Assembly: GCF_000340215.1 (NCBI RefSeq)
Contig: NW_006921541.1
Span: 181,876-245,875, forward strand
Length of the DNA: 64,000 bases
Direction of reading: 5' to 3'
From: Pseudocercospora fijiensis CIRAD86
Lineage: Eukaryota > Ascomycota > Dothideomycetes > Mycosphaerellales > Mycosphaerellaceae
Shown: positions 10,260 to 20,529 of the stretch, piece after piece
How the letters are laid out: every line of letters starts with the position of its first letter
Position numbering within the stretch: the first letter of the stretch is position 1
Position numbers and translations under genes: made by a program
Notes under the pieces: model-generated
Told to the model about the DNA's origin: nothing
Seen by the model: the letters and a program-made list of their open reading frames with translations, nothing else
Database searches by the model: none

Positions 10260-13200
10260 GAGTAAGCGCCGCACTAACTGTTAGCCTTGTGCGGCGTAAG
10301 ACTATCGACATTATACTAGCTATTATACGTACCTATCTCGTAGGGGATATATATAGCAACAATTATAAAACTAAAGTTACTCTAGACCTAGGAAATTCAG
10401 TTAGCGCCCTTATTAACTATCGCCTAGCTAAGTAATTAGACCTTCGACAATTGCCTAGGACTAACCTACTAACCCTTGCTTAGTTTAATAACGCTCGGCA
10501 CTTAACCTATAGGGCTTACTATATCTATATAGCCCTAAGAGATAACCTCGGCAATAAGCGCCTACTAAACTTTACTGCCTACGCGGTAGATATAGACAGC
10601 CTTCTATCCGATATTGTTATTAGCAACCCTATTCTTAAGTACTACGCTATAGCTATAGACTTAGGTATCTAGAAGTAGCGATTTAGAATCGCTAGGAAAG
10701 AGGATATTAAACATATTAATGTTAGCGAGTGCCCTAACGATATTAGGGTCCTATTTATTAGCAACCTAATACTAGCCTCCGCCTTAGCTAATCCGACTAC
10801 CGATCTGCTCGGCGGTAATAACGATAAACCTATGCCCCCTAATAATCCTAATTAGCTTACTCGTATACTAGAGCCTATTCGAGAGACTTATATTAATATG
10901 TTTAAATACTACCTAGCATCGATATTGCCTATATTTAAAGAGACGGATTATAAGATTAACATTATAGAGGGCAAAGAGGTTCCTTTTAGACTACTCTATA
11001 ACCTTATATTACGTAAGTACCTAGAGGAAAACCTAGCTAATAGTCGTATTCGGTATAGTAACAGTCCTATTAGTGCACCTATCCTATTCGTACTAAAGAA
11101 GGATAGTAGCCTACGTCCGTATATTAACTATCGTAGACTTAATGCTATTACTATTAAAGACCGCTATCTACTTCCGCTTATTAATAAGACCCTCGATCGC
11201 CTTTCTAGTACCTACTACTATACTATATTAGATATTAAGGATATATACTATCGTATCCGCATCCGTAAGGGTAATAAATAGGAAACAGCCTTCCGTACCC
11301 GCTATAGCTATTTCGAGTATTTAGTTATACTATTCGGGCTAGCAAACGCCCCTATAATATTCTAGTCCTATATTAATCGGGCCCTATTAGGCCTATTAGA
11401 CTACCTCTATATAGTTTACCTAGATAATATCCTAGTCTATATCTATTTACCTAACATTATAGAGTACTAGGCTACAGTACGTAAGGTCCTCGACCGCCTA
11501 TAGGCCTATAGCCTATATTACAAGCCTTCTAAATGCACCTTTACTACTAAAGAGGTGTCCTTCCTTAGCTTCCTCGTATTAACCGAGGGTGTTAAGGCTA
11601 ATCCTAACCGGATTAAGACTATTACCAAGTAGCTAACGCCTACTAGCATTAAGGAGCTTTAGTTATTCCTCGGCTTCGCTAACTTTTACCGCCGGTTTAT
11701 TAAGGGCTATTCGAGACATATAATACCCCTAACTAAGCTTACTAAAACTAAGGCTAATCTATCTAGAGAGTTTAGATAGACTAATAAGATATAAGCCGCT
11801 TTTAACGGTCTAAAGACACGATTTACTAAAGTCCCCTTATTATGCTATTTCGTACTAAGTAAGCAAATCCGAATTGAGACTAACGCTTTATAGTTCGCTA
11901 TATTAGCTATTATATTATAATAGGCTAATAACACCTATTAGCACCCGATTGCCTTCTTTTTACGGAAGATAATCGATATAGAGCGTCGATACGAGACCTA
12001 CGAGCAAGAGCTCTTAGTAATCGTAGAAGCCTTTAAGCATTAGCGCTACTATCTTAATAGTGCTTAGCACACAATTCAGGTCTATATAGACTATAACAAC
12101 CTCCGTAGCATTACTAAGGTTACTAGGGTTATAGGTCGACAGGCTAGATAGGCCGTCTATCTCGCTAGGTTTGATTTTAATATATTATACCGGCTAGGCG
12201 TAAGTAACCCTACTAATAGCCTATCGAGGCGACCTAATTACGATAGCGGGACTTAGCAATCTATTAATTTATTGTTTCTAACCCTATAGTATAAGATTAC
12301 TATAGCCCGTATTATTAATAAGTAAGCGTAGGATAAGCGGCTTACCGGACTCCGCGACAGCTTAAAGCATATTAATGCTCTTGCTATATTAATAGTACGT
12401 ATTAAGGCAAGGGCTAAGGACATAGATAGGAGAAGTTATAATAATTCCTTAGTCGATATCGCTATATATAGTAATAGCGATTAAAGCACTAATATAGTTA
12501 ATCCGGCTACTAGTGCTATTAGATATATATAATGCGTACCTCGTTTAATAGCGAGGGTGCTATTAAATAACCTTATAAATAGGGATAGTTAATCGTTTAT
12601 AGACGAGCTGTTACGTACTTAGTAGAGGGACGCCTTTGCTACTAAACGTATCGATAGGCTTATAAGTAGGCGAAAGACTCGAACTAGTAAGAGTAACAAT
12701 TAGTCGATCGATAACAAAGGTTATTTGAAGTTTAAGGGCAGATACTATGTCCCCGCTAAACATTCGATCCGATAAGAACTTCTTAAGCGACACTATAATA
12801 GTAAGCTTGCCGGTTACTATAGTATAGAGAGGTCGTACGAGCTACTATCGCGTATATACTACTAGCTAAATAGTAAGCGGGATATAAAGGAATACGTTAA
12901 TACGTATACCGTATACTAACGTATTAAGGCACTAAAGCATTAGCCTTTTAGCGAGTTGTCCTCTTTACTAATCCCTTACAAGCTATTTATAGAGCTTATA
13001 ATAGACTTTATTATAGGCCTTCCGCCTACTAAGCGTAGGGGTAGTAAGGACGTATATAATGCTATCCTTATTATAGTAGATCGATTTACTAAAGGCGCTC
13101 GATATATCCCGGCGCGCAAGGATTAGACTGCTATTAATATAGTAGAGGCGCTATAGACTAATATCTTCTATACCTATTAGGGAACCCCTAAGGGGATAGT

Positions 13201-14140
13201 CTCCGATAGGGGCTCGACATTTATATCGCACTATTAGAGCGAATTATGCCTACAGCTAAGACTAAAGCATCGGCTATTAACAGCCTTCTATCTATAGACT
13301 AGTAACGGTTAAATAGAGAGGCAAAATGCTACGCTATAGTAGTACCTACGTAGCTATATTAACGAGGACCCTAACAGATAGGTTAACCTCCTATAACTAG
13401 CCGAATTCGTATACAATAATAGTATACATTCATTAACTAAGGCCTTACTATATATAGCTATAATAGGCTAGAATACTACTATACTATAAGACCTACTATC
13501 GCTCGAGGCCGAGCGTAAGGAAAGGGAAGCGCGTTAAGTACTAGAGACACTAGCGGCAATAGAACGTGTTTAGAAGATGCGAGAAATCTATACTAAGATG
13601 GCTAAGAAGCTAACAAAGGCTTAAGAGTACTAAAAGGCCTACTACGATAAGCGCTATACACTAGTAACCTTTAAGTAAGGCGATATAGTTATACTTAGTA
13701 CAAAGAACCTCCGCATCCGCAAATACCTATTACCTAATAGTAAAACAAGGCCTAAGCTCGCACTAAGATACATTAGCCTATTCCGTATCCGAGAACCGAA
13801 GGGTAATAGCTAGGCCTACTAGTTATAGCTTCTACCTTATTACACTATCTATAACACCTTCTACGTATCCCTCTTTAAGCTATATTACTAACGCGAAGGC
13901 GATAAAGCGCCTACTAAGTTAGAAGAGGTCTTAGCTAATAGTGAAGAGCTATAGTCTATAGAGCGTATACTAAAGCATCGGACTAGACAAGGCAAGAAGG
14001 AGTACCTACTAAGATAGTAAGGCTATTCGCCTAAATAGGACTTATAGGAAGCTAAAGGTTCCTTCGAGGATATAACTAAGTTGTTAGATAAGTATTAGAC
14101 TAGCGTAAAGAACAAGAAGAAGGCTAAAAGCTTATAATGT
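10260..14140 (+). pseudogene. pol of element A1 (PR-RT-RNaseH-IN-chromodomain), RIP-inactivated
   Basis: One frame, interrupted only by RIP-type stops, runs through the aspartic protease (TLDLGNSVSALI, ~10,380-10,420), reverse transcriptase (the longest intact piece is 10,898-11,281: APILFVLKKDSSLRPYINYR, LDIKDIYYRI), RNase H (~11,830-12,240, ending in SNPTNSLSRRP), integrase (~12,700-13,500), and a chromodomain (~13,930-14,100; IERILKHRTR...EYLLR). The RT catalytic box reads YLDNILVY (11,416-11,439) instead of YxDD: the second Asp codon GAT became AAT, again a TG-to-TA change. The chromodomain would have directed integration to modified histones. Confidence 0.88.
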
Positions 14141-15423
14141 TACTATTAAGGCCTAGGATTAATACTATCCCCGGGGTGCTATTAGCCGACTAATTAGAGG
14201 CAAGCAATTGTTAGTATAAGGGACAATAAAACTATACTACTATAGTAAACGTATACCGAGTGTTAACAAGCGCGCTATAACGCGTTAACTATTTACTGCT
14301 CTTTTAAGGGCTCTACCTCTTTACTAATGCGCCCTATAAGGCCCTTTCCCTAGTATCTAGGTCCCCCTCTTATCCCTTTATTCTAGTAAGGCCTCGAGGC
14401 CTAAGCGGTCGGCAAGGACAGCGCGACCGGCGCGGCTATGTTAGTAACGGTGTTATAGAGCGTATTACTATTCGAAGGAGGAAGACGACGCGACTATATC
14501 GGTAACGGTGTTGCTAATATTGTTATTAGCTAAAGAAGGAAATTAGAAGAAGGTAAAGTTAGCGCTAAGACGACTAGCGCCGCTATTATTAATATTACCT
14601 GCTATTGTCGCTATACTTGCGAAGGCAACCTTACCTATACTACGGCCTAAGGCCGGAAGCGCGCTATACTAATTAAGTTAAAAGAATAGCTATATTAAAG
14701 GTTTAATTAAAACTTTAATTAAAACTTTAAGCCGCTTAAAAGATTAAGCGACTAATAGACTAGCTAACTAAGGGCAAAACTATAGAGCTAAGTTAGCCGG
14801 GGTCGATCTTACGGACAATAAGTTACTCCTCGATCTTTCTAATCCTTTAAGCGAGGCGAACCTTAACTACTATACTTATAATAGCCTTTACTTATAGAAA
14901 CCGGAAGAACCGTATTTTTTAAAAAGATAAGATAAGATTGACACTTGAAGGCTACTAAACCTAGCTAATTAGGGCTAGCGAAACTACGATAGTAAATAAT
15001 AGCCCTCGTAATAATAAGAACAATCCCTCGTAATAATAAGAACAACCCTCGGAAGCGGACATTTCTAGGTCTTTTAGAGTAGACGTAAAGAACTCGGTAC
15101 GACATTACTTAGAACGGAGGCAGTGCTATAATACCTCGTATGCCTATCTATTATAGTAGGGAAGACGCGCTTGTATTATAATTAGTCGATAGTCCTCAAT
15201 TCTACTAGTTATATATTACTTTATTATATATAAGGATAGCGCAGTTAGAGTTAAACATTGTGTTATATTAGAGGTAAGGTTTGGTATAGTGATATAATTA
15301 GGTAGTTAAGCGTTTAATTTAGCGTAGCTAAATAGCTTGTTAGAACTGCTAAGTTAGTAGTAATAGAGATTAGATTAGAATATAAACAGGCTACGAGGGC
15401 GCGGCCTTTAGAAGGGAAGCGTA
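14141..15423 (+). other. 3' untranslated region of element A1 with a GC palindrome
   Basis: About 1.3 kb between the chromodomain and the 3' LTR. No coding frame seen. Just past the pol end, at 14,157-14,190, lies a palindromic motif centred on CCCCGGGG with TAATA / TATTA arms; the same motif occurs at the same place in A2 (~40,267) and A3 (~61,561), and at several places in B. Confidence 0.6.
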
Positions 15424-15620
15424 TATTAGAGCTAAAGAGGCTATACGTAATTAGTATATAATTAGGCCGAGTGAAGCTAGGGTCTTAGTGCCTTAGGTAG
15501 GGCTTAGCGCTCGGCGTTAGGCTAACTAGCCTGCCTTCCTCCCTCTTCTCTTAGATCTCTATCGAATACTATACTAATTTACTACTACCCTATCTACCTA
15601 CTAATATAACCCTTCTTATA
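15424..15620 (+). repeat. 3' LTR of element A1
   Basis: 197 bp, begins TATTAGAGC, ends CTTCTTATA, followed by target duplication CTCGA (15,621-15,625). Confidence 0.92.
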
Positions 15621-15625
15621 CTCGA

Positions 15626-17090
15626 AAACGCTTTCTAAGATCTTATAAGTCTAACGGGGTCTACGAAGCTCCGAGCTTCTAGATAGTATAGATTAACACG
15701 ATAACTATCTTAGACTTCTATATATAGAAAGTAACGATAGACCCTAGCCGAACTCCTCGCGATTTAAGATAGATAGAGAGCCTATTAGATTAAAGGACGA
15801 GGTCTAAGTAAGTAAGATCGCTATCCTAAGTATAAATAGCGTAAGAATAGTAAGATCGAGGATATTACGTAGCCTAAGATACGAGACGCTCGTAAGCGCT
15901 CGGCAAGTCTACTATCGATATTTGTAACGGACTAGCTAGCGAGTAGACTTTTCTCCTCCGAGCCGATAAGATCTAAGCTCTCTAGTGCTTTTTCTAGCTT
16001 ACTACTACGTACTATATTAATTATAAGAGCTAACTAAAGTTTAAATACGGCTGCTTCGTTACGATAGATTAAAGTTATAGTATAATAAATCTATAAGGTT
16101 AACTAATCGCCTATTTCGATAATAAGGGGGAAATCTTATATTTAGATCGTTTAAGCTTCCGGATTAAGCGAAGGTCGCTCGTATTTTCCCTCGCTCGTTA
16201 TCTTCGGGTTAGAAGACTAATAGGGTAAGCATCTCTAGGGACAAATTTAGCGTAGTTCGAACGAAGTCTATAATTTTTACTAGGCCTATATATAGGTATT
16301 CTAATATATCTACCGCCGCTTCCTAGATCCGAGCTATTATACGGTATAATATATACGTCTCTACCGTTAATCTCTATATATACTAGTAAAGTAGTTAGTA
16401 TAGGGCTAAGGATAGTATCTAAGCCGAGTTTATCGGTAGGTTCCCTTCCTACTAGTACGGCTACGAATAATATACGGTCCGACTCGGTATACTGCTAGAG
16501 CAGAATTACGAAGGCTAGCTTAACTTAAGTAAAGGTAGAATGCTCCGTAGAGGCCGAGCGAACTATAAAAAGGCTGTAATTGCAGTAGCTAAACTCGCAA
16601 TGCTTATTCCTAGAGGTTACCGCAGTCGAGGAAGGCTAGCTTAGCGCGCTAGATAAGAAGACTAGAAAGCTTTCTAAGCGTGTCTACCTTAAGACTTTGC
16701 TTAAGTACTCGACAAAATTACGGAATTAAACGCCTCGACGAAGACTGCCCCCTAAATAGGCCTCTACTATATCGCTCTCAATTAAACCTTTTAGTACTCT
16801 ATCGTACACCGCATAATAAGAGACCTAGATTAGAGTGGAGTCTGTGATAACGAACCTGTTCAGTGCTTTGCTATACACCCCATCCTACTCTTCCTCCTCG
16901 TCCGAATCTGAGAGGAAGGATACTCTGCAATAGTGTGAACGCAGCACGACTTGATAGGTCCCGGGCGCGCCCGCATCGACGATTCGTGTACCGCACCTGA
17001 ATGACTTGGATAAGTGCTCGAAACAGTCTAGGTACATCGACGGTTGGGAGTAGAAAGCTTCTGCATTAAATATAGACCGTCTGCTCCTCC
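15626..17090 (-). pseudogene. NRPS remnant, N-terminal part: condensation domain and start of A domain
   Basis: Upstream part of the same minus-strand NRPS, cut off by element A1. From 17,060 to ~16,860 the sequence is unmutated and reads as condensation-domain text: CGTRIVDAGAPGTYQVVLRS, the TRIV...QVVL block. Below ~16,860 RIP sets in: SYYAVYDR (~16,770) in place of HHxxxDG, FRNFVEYLSKV (~16,700), then QYTESDRILFVAVLVGR and ILTTLPVYIEI (~16,510-16,400), which match the ytgsdDVvFG..vsGR and tlPVr blocks. Near 15,920 SRLAERL fits the A1 motif of an adenylation domain. Its 5' limit is unclear; the 17,092-17,382 reading frame could be a carrier-domain remnant. Confidence 0.75.
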
Positions 17091-17091
17091 A

Positions 17092-17382
17092 TCACAGTCG
17101 CAGCAAGCATGCCCTTATGCATAGGAGTGTATGGATACGCATCTTCGATGTCTTGCATATGCACATCGCACGCTGATGCTGCAGCCTGTCTGCCATTTTA
17201 CCAGCGTATGTGGTACCGACGGTGTTCTTACCTATAAGGAGTTTTCCGCGCACAATCTCTAGCAAGACAGATCGTAAAGCTTTGAGGCACTTTGGATCAT
17301 TATCAGGGAGACTCGGAGTCACGATTTGAGCCTCTCCTTGTAGGCGAGCGTTGTGAAGCTTTAGCGTTTTGGAAGAAGACAT
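17092..17382 (-). pseudogene. Possible carrier-domain remnant or hypothetical ORF ahead of the NRPS
   Basis: Unmutated 96-codon frame from ATG 17,382. LKALRSVLLEIV followed by VGTTYAGKMADRL has the spacing of the helix and serine motif of a peptidyl carrier domain (LGGDSI.A..), but the serine is not where it should be, so this is only a suggestion. If right, the NRPS began with a T domain and had lost still earlier modules. Alternatively it is a chance frame in the spacer between the NRPS and the phosphatase gene. Confidence 0.3.
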
Positions 17383-17480
17383 GTGATGGGTAATAAGTTC
17401 GCCGAAATAGGGGCTGGAGTAAGTTAAGGTTGCGCTCCTCAGGTCGCGAAATGTCCAAGGTGGGTTTTCTACCTGCCGAA

Positions 17481-18617
17481 TTATAAGATCTCCTCCGGAC
17501 GAACAACCACCCAATTCTTGTCGGCCGTAACTTCGCGCTGGTTCGCAATTTGACCTTCTTTCGCCTCTTCGATCATTCCCTCCATCTCTTCCCATTTGCT
17601 CATCGATCTGTTTACGAAAAGATGGATGCCTCCTTTGCTGGTATCAACACCATGCAAGAGCATGTACCCATCACTGCCGGGAGTATCACCACCAGCCAGG
17701 ACCGGTCTTTTCCATTGATCAATGTAGGTCAGGATAGCAGCCCATTTGCCTGCGAACCAAGTAGCCGGAGTCCACAGGTATGTTCCGTATATCAAATCCA
17801 AGTTGCCGTCCTGGTCGTAGTCGCCATCAGCAATCTGCTTGCGAGATGCCGTGATGTCTCCACTGGTGCAGTTTCGCAGAACCGTCGCAACCCCGATGAC
17901 GTTCTCGGGCTTGACGTTGTATCCATATTTGGGGTCTGACGCAACCATTCGAACGAGTTCCTCGCTTGCAGCGGTCACGACATAGACATCGATACCATTG
18001 GCCATGAGCGTGTTGTAGAGTTGGGCTTGTGCTCGGAAGATTTTGGGCGGGCTGACGGTGTCGTCCACAGGCTGACCATCCTCAAAGTACTTCACTGGAA
18101 TGGTACTGTTGTATGCCATGAGCTCATCAACGTAGACTTTGAGCTCACGCAGGGTGAATCCCGCGAACGCTTGCGCAATCCATGGGTAACAGATCATATC
18201 ATCAACCTCGCAAAGACGATAGTAGTAGCTGAACAGCGATTCCTGCGTGCCATTGGTATCCTTGAAGGGAATAACCTTGAGCGAAGGGTCCAAGTTTTCT
18301 CTTGTCAAGATTCCTCGGTTCTCAAGGAAAGGAAGCAGCGATTCAGTGAGATCGTTCTTGTAGCTGGTGTTGTCCTGCCGCGCGCACCTTGTCAGCGGAG
18401 AGCGGAAACGTCTCGAACGCGAGTGAGCACGTACCATATCAAAAACAGCATAGTTGTTCTGGTTGGCATTGCCTGCGATCATTCGCTTGAGCTGTACGGC
18501 TGCCTCGTGCGGCCACCGACTAAGTTCTGCTGGTGGCGATGCAATTGTTGCAGCCGTAGCGAGGCTTATGGCTAAGCCATGGCCATGGACTGCAAGGTAT
18601 CTAAAAGAGAATCTCAT
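17481..18617 (-). CDS. Secreted HAD-superfamily phosphatase (phosphorylcholine-phosphatase-like)
   Basis: Starts at ATG 18,617 with a signal-like N-terminus ([12 protein letters not shown]). A 60-bp intron, 18,375-18,434 (GTACGT...GGCAG), is a multiple of three and so hides in an open frame. Removing it joins AVFDM to DNTSYKND and restores HAD motif I, DMDNT, with nucleophile and acid/base aspartates. Motif II Thr is in VYVVTAAS; motif IV is likely [10 protein letters not shown], with [11 protein letters not shown] before it. The spliced protein is ~358 residues. Extracellular HAD enzymes of this kind remove phosphate from small alcohols such as phosphorylcholine; this substrate is an inference from family resemblance. 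Glu/Lys-rich C-terminus. It stands upstream of and in the same direction as the NRPS; whether it belongs to the cluster is unknown. Confidence 0.82.
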   Translation of the reverse strand: MRFSFRYLAVHGHGLAISLATAATIASPPAELSRWPHEAAVQLKRMIAGNANQNNYAVFDMVRAHSRSRRFRSPLTRCARQDNTSYKNDLTESLLPFLENRGILTRENLDPSLKVIPFKDTNGTQESLFSYYYRLCEVDDMICYPWIAQAFAGFTLRELKVYVDELMAYNSTIPVKYFEDGQPVDDTVSPPKIFRAQAQLYNTLMANGIDVYVVTAASEELVRMVASDPKYGYNVKPENVIGVATVLRNCTSGDITASRKQIADGDYDQDGNLDLIYGTYLWTPATWFAGKWAAILTYIDQWKRPVLAGGDTPGSDGYMLLHGVDTSKGGIHLFVNRSMSKWEEMEGMIEEAKEGQIANQREVTADKNWVVVRPEEIL

Positions 18618-19061
18618 GATTGTTGACGTCGCTGGAGTGGTAGATGAAGGCAGAGCAGTAACAAGACGTGGGAAAGAATTCGATGTCCTACCTCTTCTCT
18701 TGTACTCGAGACACCCTCGCCTAAGTTGTAGGATTCAGCCCAGTGATATCCGGATTGCGTACGATCTCCCAGTGCGCCTATGAGCAGGCACGGCGAAATC
18801 TCTGCAGAGTAGGCTACGACGGCGGTCTCATCGGATATGTCGCTGCAAAATGCTTAGCAGCCGTCCGTGCTCTTGGCGACCAAGTCGTTCGGGCTTAGCA
18901 GATCAACGAGGCGGTAATCGACGGCATCAACAGTGTCGTTGTCATCGTTTCTGTCCTTTCCAGCGAGTTCACATCTGTTTTGTGCCATCACCATTCATGC
19001 TTAGCAGAACCCGCAGCTATTTGTAGTCTTCAATTGGGGGGCGCTGCTGTTATCCCTTCTT
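18618..19061. other. Unmutated spacer upstream of the phosphatase
   Basis: 444 bp of normal-composition DNA ending at the TA target site of transposon D. Probably the phosphatase promoter. No gene recognised; overlapping short frames look random. Confidence 0.5.
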
Positions 19062-19063
19062 TA

Positions 19064-19098
19064 TTCTGACACCAAAAAACCCTGAGCTTTTGAGCCGC
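19064..19098 (+). repeat. Left terminal inverted repeat of transposon D
   Basis: 35 bp beginning TTCTGACACCAAAAAACC, matching the reverse complement of 29,866-29,900 except at two positions near the tip; preceded by TA. Confidence 0.88.
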
Positions 19099-19307
19099 GG
19101 GGCCATCGATGCTTCCGCTATATAGTCTACTACACTAATTCTACTACATCTCCCTAAACATCGTGTCAATACGTTCCATTAATTTCCTAATAAATACTAT
19201 AGGCTCGCAGCTTTATTTTAACGTAGATATCGACCTAATTAGTAGTATTGTTATTACGTAAGAATATAGCGTAGATAATAGGGCGTATAGCGAGTTACCG
19301 AGTCGAC

Positions 19308-19653
19308 TGTTACGGTTACTCGCGACAGATCGTCAAGTAACTTCTTATTACGTACAAGCTAAGGCTTCTTTAGAGAGGCTAATATAAGCGGGAGGTAGAG
19401 ATAGAATAATTAGTATAAAGGTAATTCCAATTAGTAAGTAGGTAATATAAGTTAAACGCCTCGAGCTATAAGGGCATTCCGGCGTTCCTAAATACAAAGG
19501 AGACATCTTGTCTATAGTCGTAAGCGACGTAAGCGACGCTATCGCTCTCGACCGCTCCTATCGCTCCTAGTAAGATAGAGCGATAGCTTAGCCTACTAGT
19601 CTTAGCGTCGCTCTAAGATTATATAAGGACTCTAACTAATTAGATCCGTAACA
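19308..19653 (-). repeat. 3' LTR of element C
   Basis: 346 bp, TGTTACGG...GTAACA, 5-bp duplication TCGAC to its left. Contains a short tandem of GTAAGCGAC units and an inverted pair of CGATAGAGCGAT-like blocks. Confidence 0.9.
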
Positions 19654-19734
19654 CTATCCCCCTCCTTAAGCGGGATAGTCCCTTATTCCGGAACTTTCTA
19701 ATTCTAACTTCTTTGCTATACTAAAGTTATTAAA

Positions 19735-20320
19735 GGACTTGTCTTCTCGTTAGCGTAAGGAAAATATCGCAAATAATATCCTTACCGACTGCCTCGAAAT
19801 ACCGATCCGCTACTTTTATTACGAATAGGCCGATAAATCCTATAAAGTCGATCTCCGTTCCGGTCGCTACTCCGAGTACGCCCTATACGGCTAGTCCTAT
19901 AATATATAAGTTACTTATATAGAGTATAAAAAAATCCGGAAGGCGCGCCTAAAGATAGCTAAAGATCTCGAAGCGGCCGAAGAGGAGGAGGACCTCCTTA
20001 CGCAGAAGCTTTTCGAGTATTACGTAAAGGTCCGTCGCTTACGCAAGTCGCTACGTATAAAGGAAGATCGGGAGGTACAAGCTCTTAAGGCAGAGGAAGC
20101 CTCTATTTAATAGGCGGAGGAGCTCGAAAGAGAGCTAGGCTCTTCGCCTATAGAGCCGATAATATTCTCGTTGCCTACTAACGAGCCGTTTCCCCTAGAT
20201 AGCCGATTATAGATGTCGCCTTATAACTAGAGTCGTCTAGATAGGACGTCCTAGCCTACCTCTAAAATTCCTAGTAGGAGTGCCGAGAGTCTAGTATCCT
20301 AAAGGTATGTATTTTTAATA
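19735..20320 (+). pseudogene. Antisense Cys-rich ORF near the 3' LTR of element C, RIP-mutated
   Basis: On the strand opposite to pol, a frame broken only by TAG/TAA reads LTDCLEIPIR, then what was a cluster of Cys residues (YFYYE, KSYK, YSEY, SYNI, where TAC stands for TGC), then a coiled-coil-like Glu/Lys/Leu stretch (KDLEAAEEEEDLLTQKL...). A conserved antisense ORF with a C..C finger followed by a helical region is, as I recall, common in fungal Gypsy elements, where it is often mispredicted as a gene. Function unknown; here it is dead. Confidence 0.55.
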
Positions 20321-20419
20321 TTTCCTATCTATTTTATCTTCTAGCTAGTTAGTCTAGTAGTATGATTCTTAGCTACAAAAGACATAGTTACTAGGTACGC
20401 TATTAGAGTCCCCGCTCCT

Positions 20420-20510
20420 CGAGCTATACTGCCCTAGGTCGTTAAGAACTCTAAGGCGCTATAATCGATAGGGTCTAAGAGGTCGTAGGTTTAATTCCTA
20501 TACTAGTTAT
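20420..20510 (+). other. tRNA-like sequence inside element C (weak)
   Basis: Contains GGTTTAATTCC, one RIP change away from the B-box GGTTCAATTCC, with flanking complementary GTAGG / CCTAT as a T arm, an A-box-like block upstream, and a TTTTTT run downstream (20,513-20,519) as a Pol III terminator would be. A full cloverleaf with a matching 5' acceptor strand was not found, so it may be a decayed tRNA, a tRNA-derived SINE fragment or chance. Confidence 0.25.
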
Positions 20511-20529
20511 TTCTTTTTTATTCGGTTTT

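Larger units (their letters stand above)
8459..15620 (+). mobile_element. Element A1: chromodomain Ty3/Gypsy LTR retrotransposon, full length, RIP-mutated
   Basis: 7162 bp, bounded by two 197-bp LTRs (8459-8655 and 15,424-15,620) and by a perfect 5-bp target duplication CTCGA (8454-8458 and 15,621-15,625). LTR ends TG...CA have become TA...TA. Gene order on the plus strand is gag, protease, RT, RNase H, integrase, chromodomain, which places it among chromoviruses. A purine tract (AGAAGGGAAG) precedes the 3' LTR. Every frame is full of TAG/TAA from RIP. The insertion lies in the NRPS adenylation domain. Related copies are A2 (38,876-57,899) and A3 (from 60,162), both inverted relative to this one. 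Confidence 0.93.
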
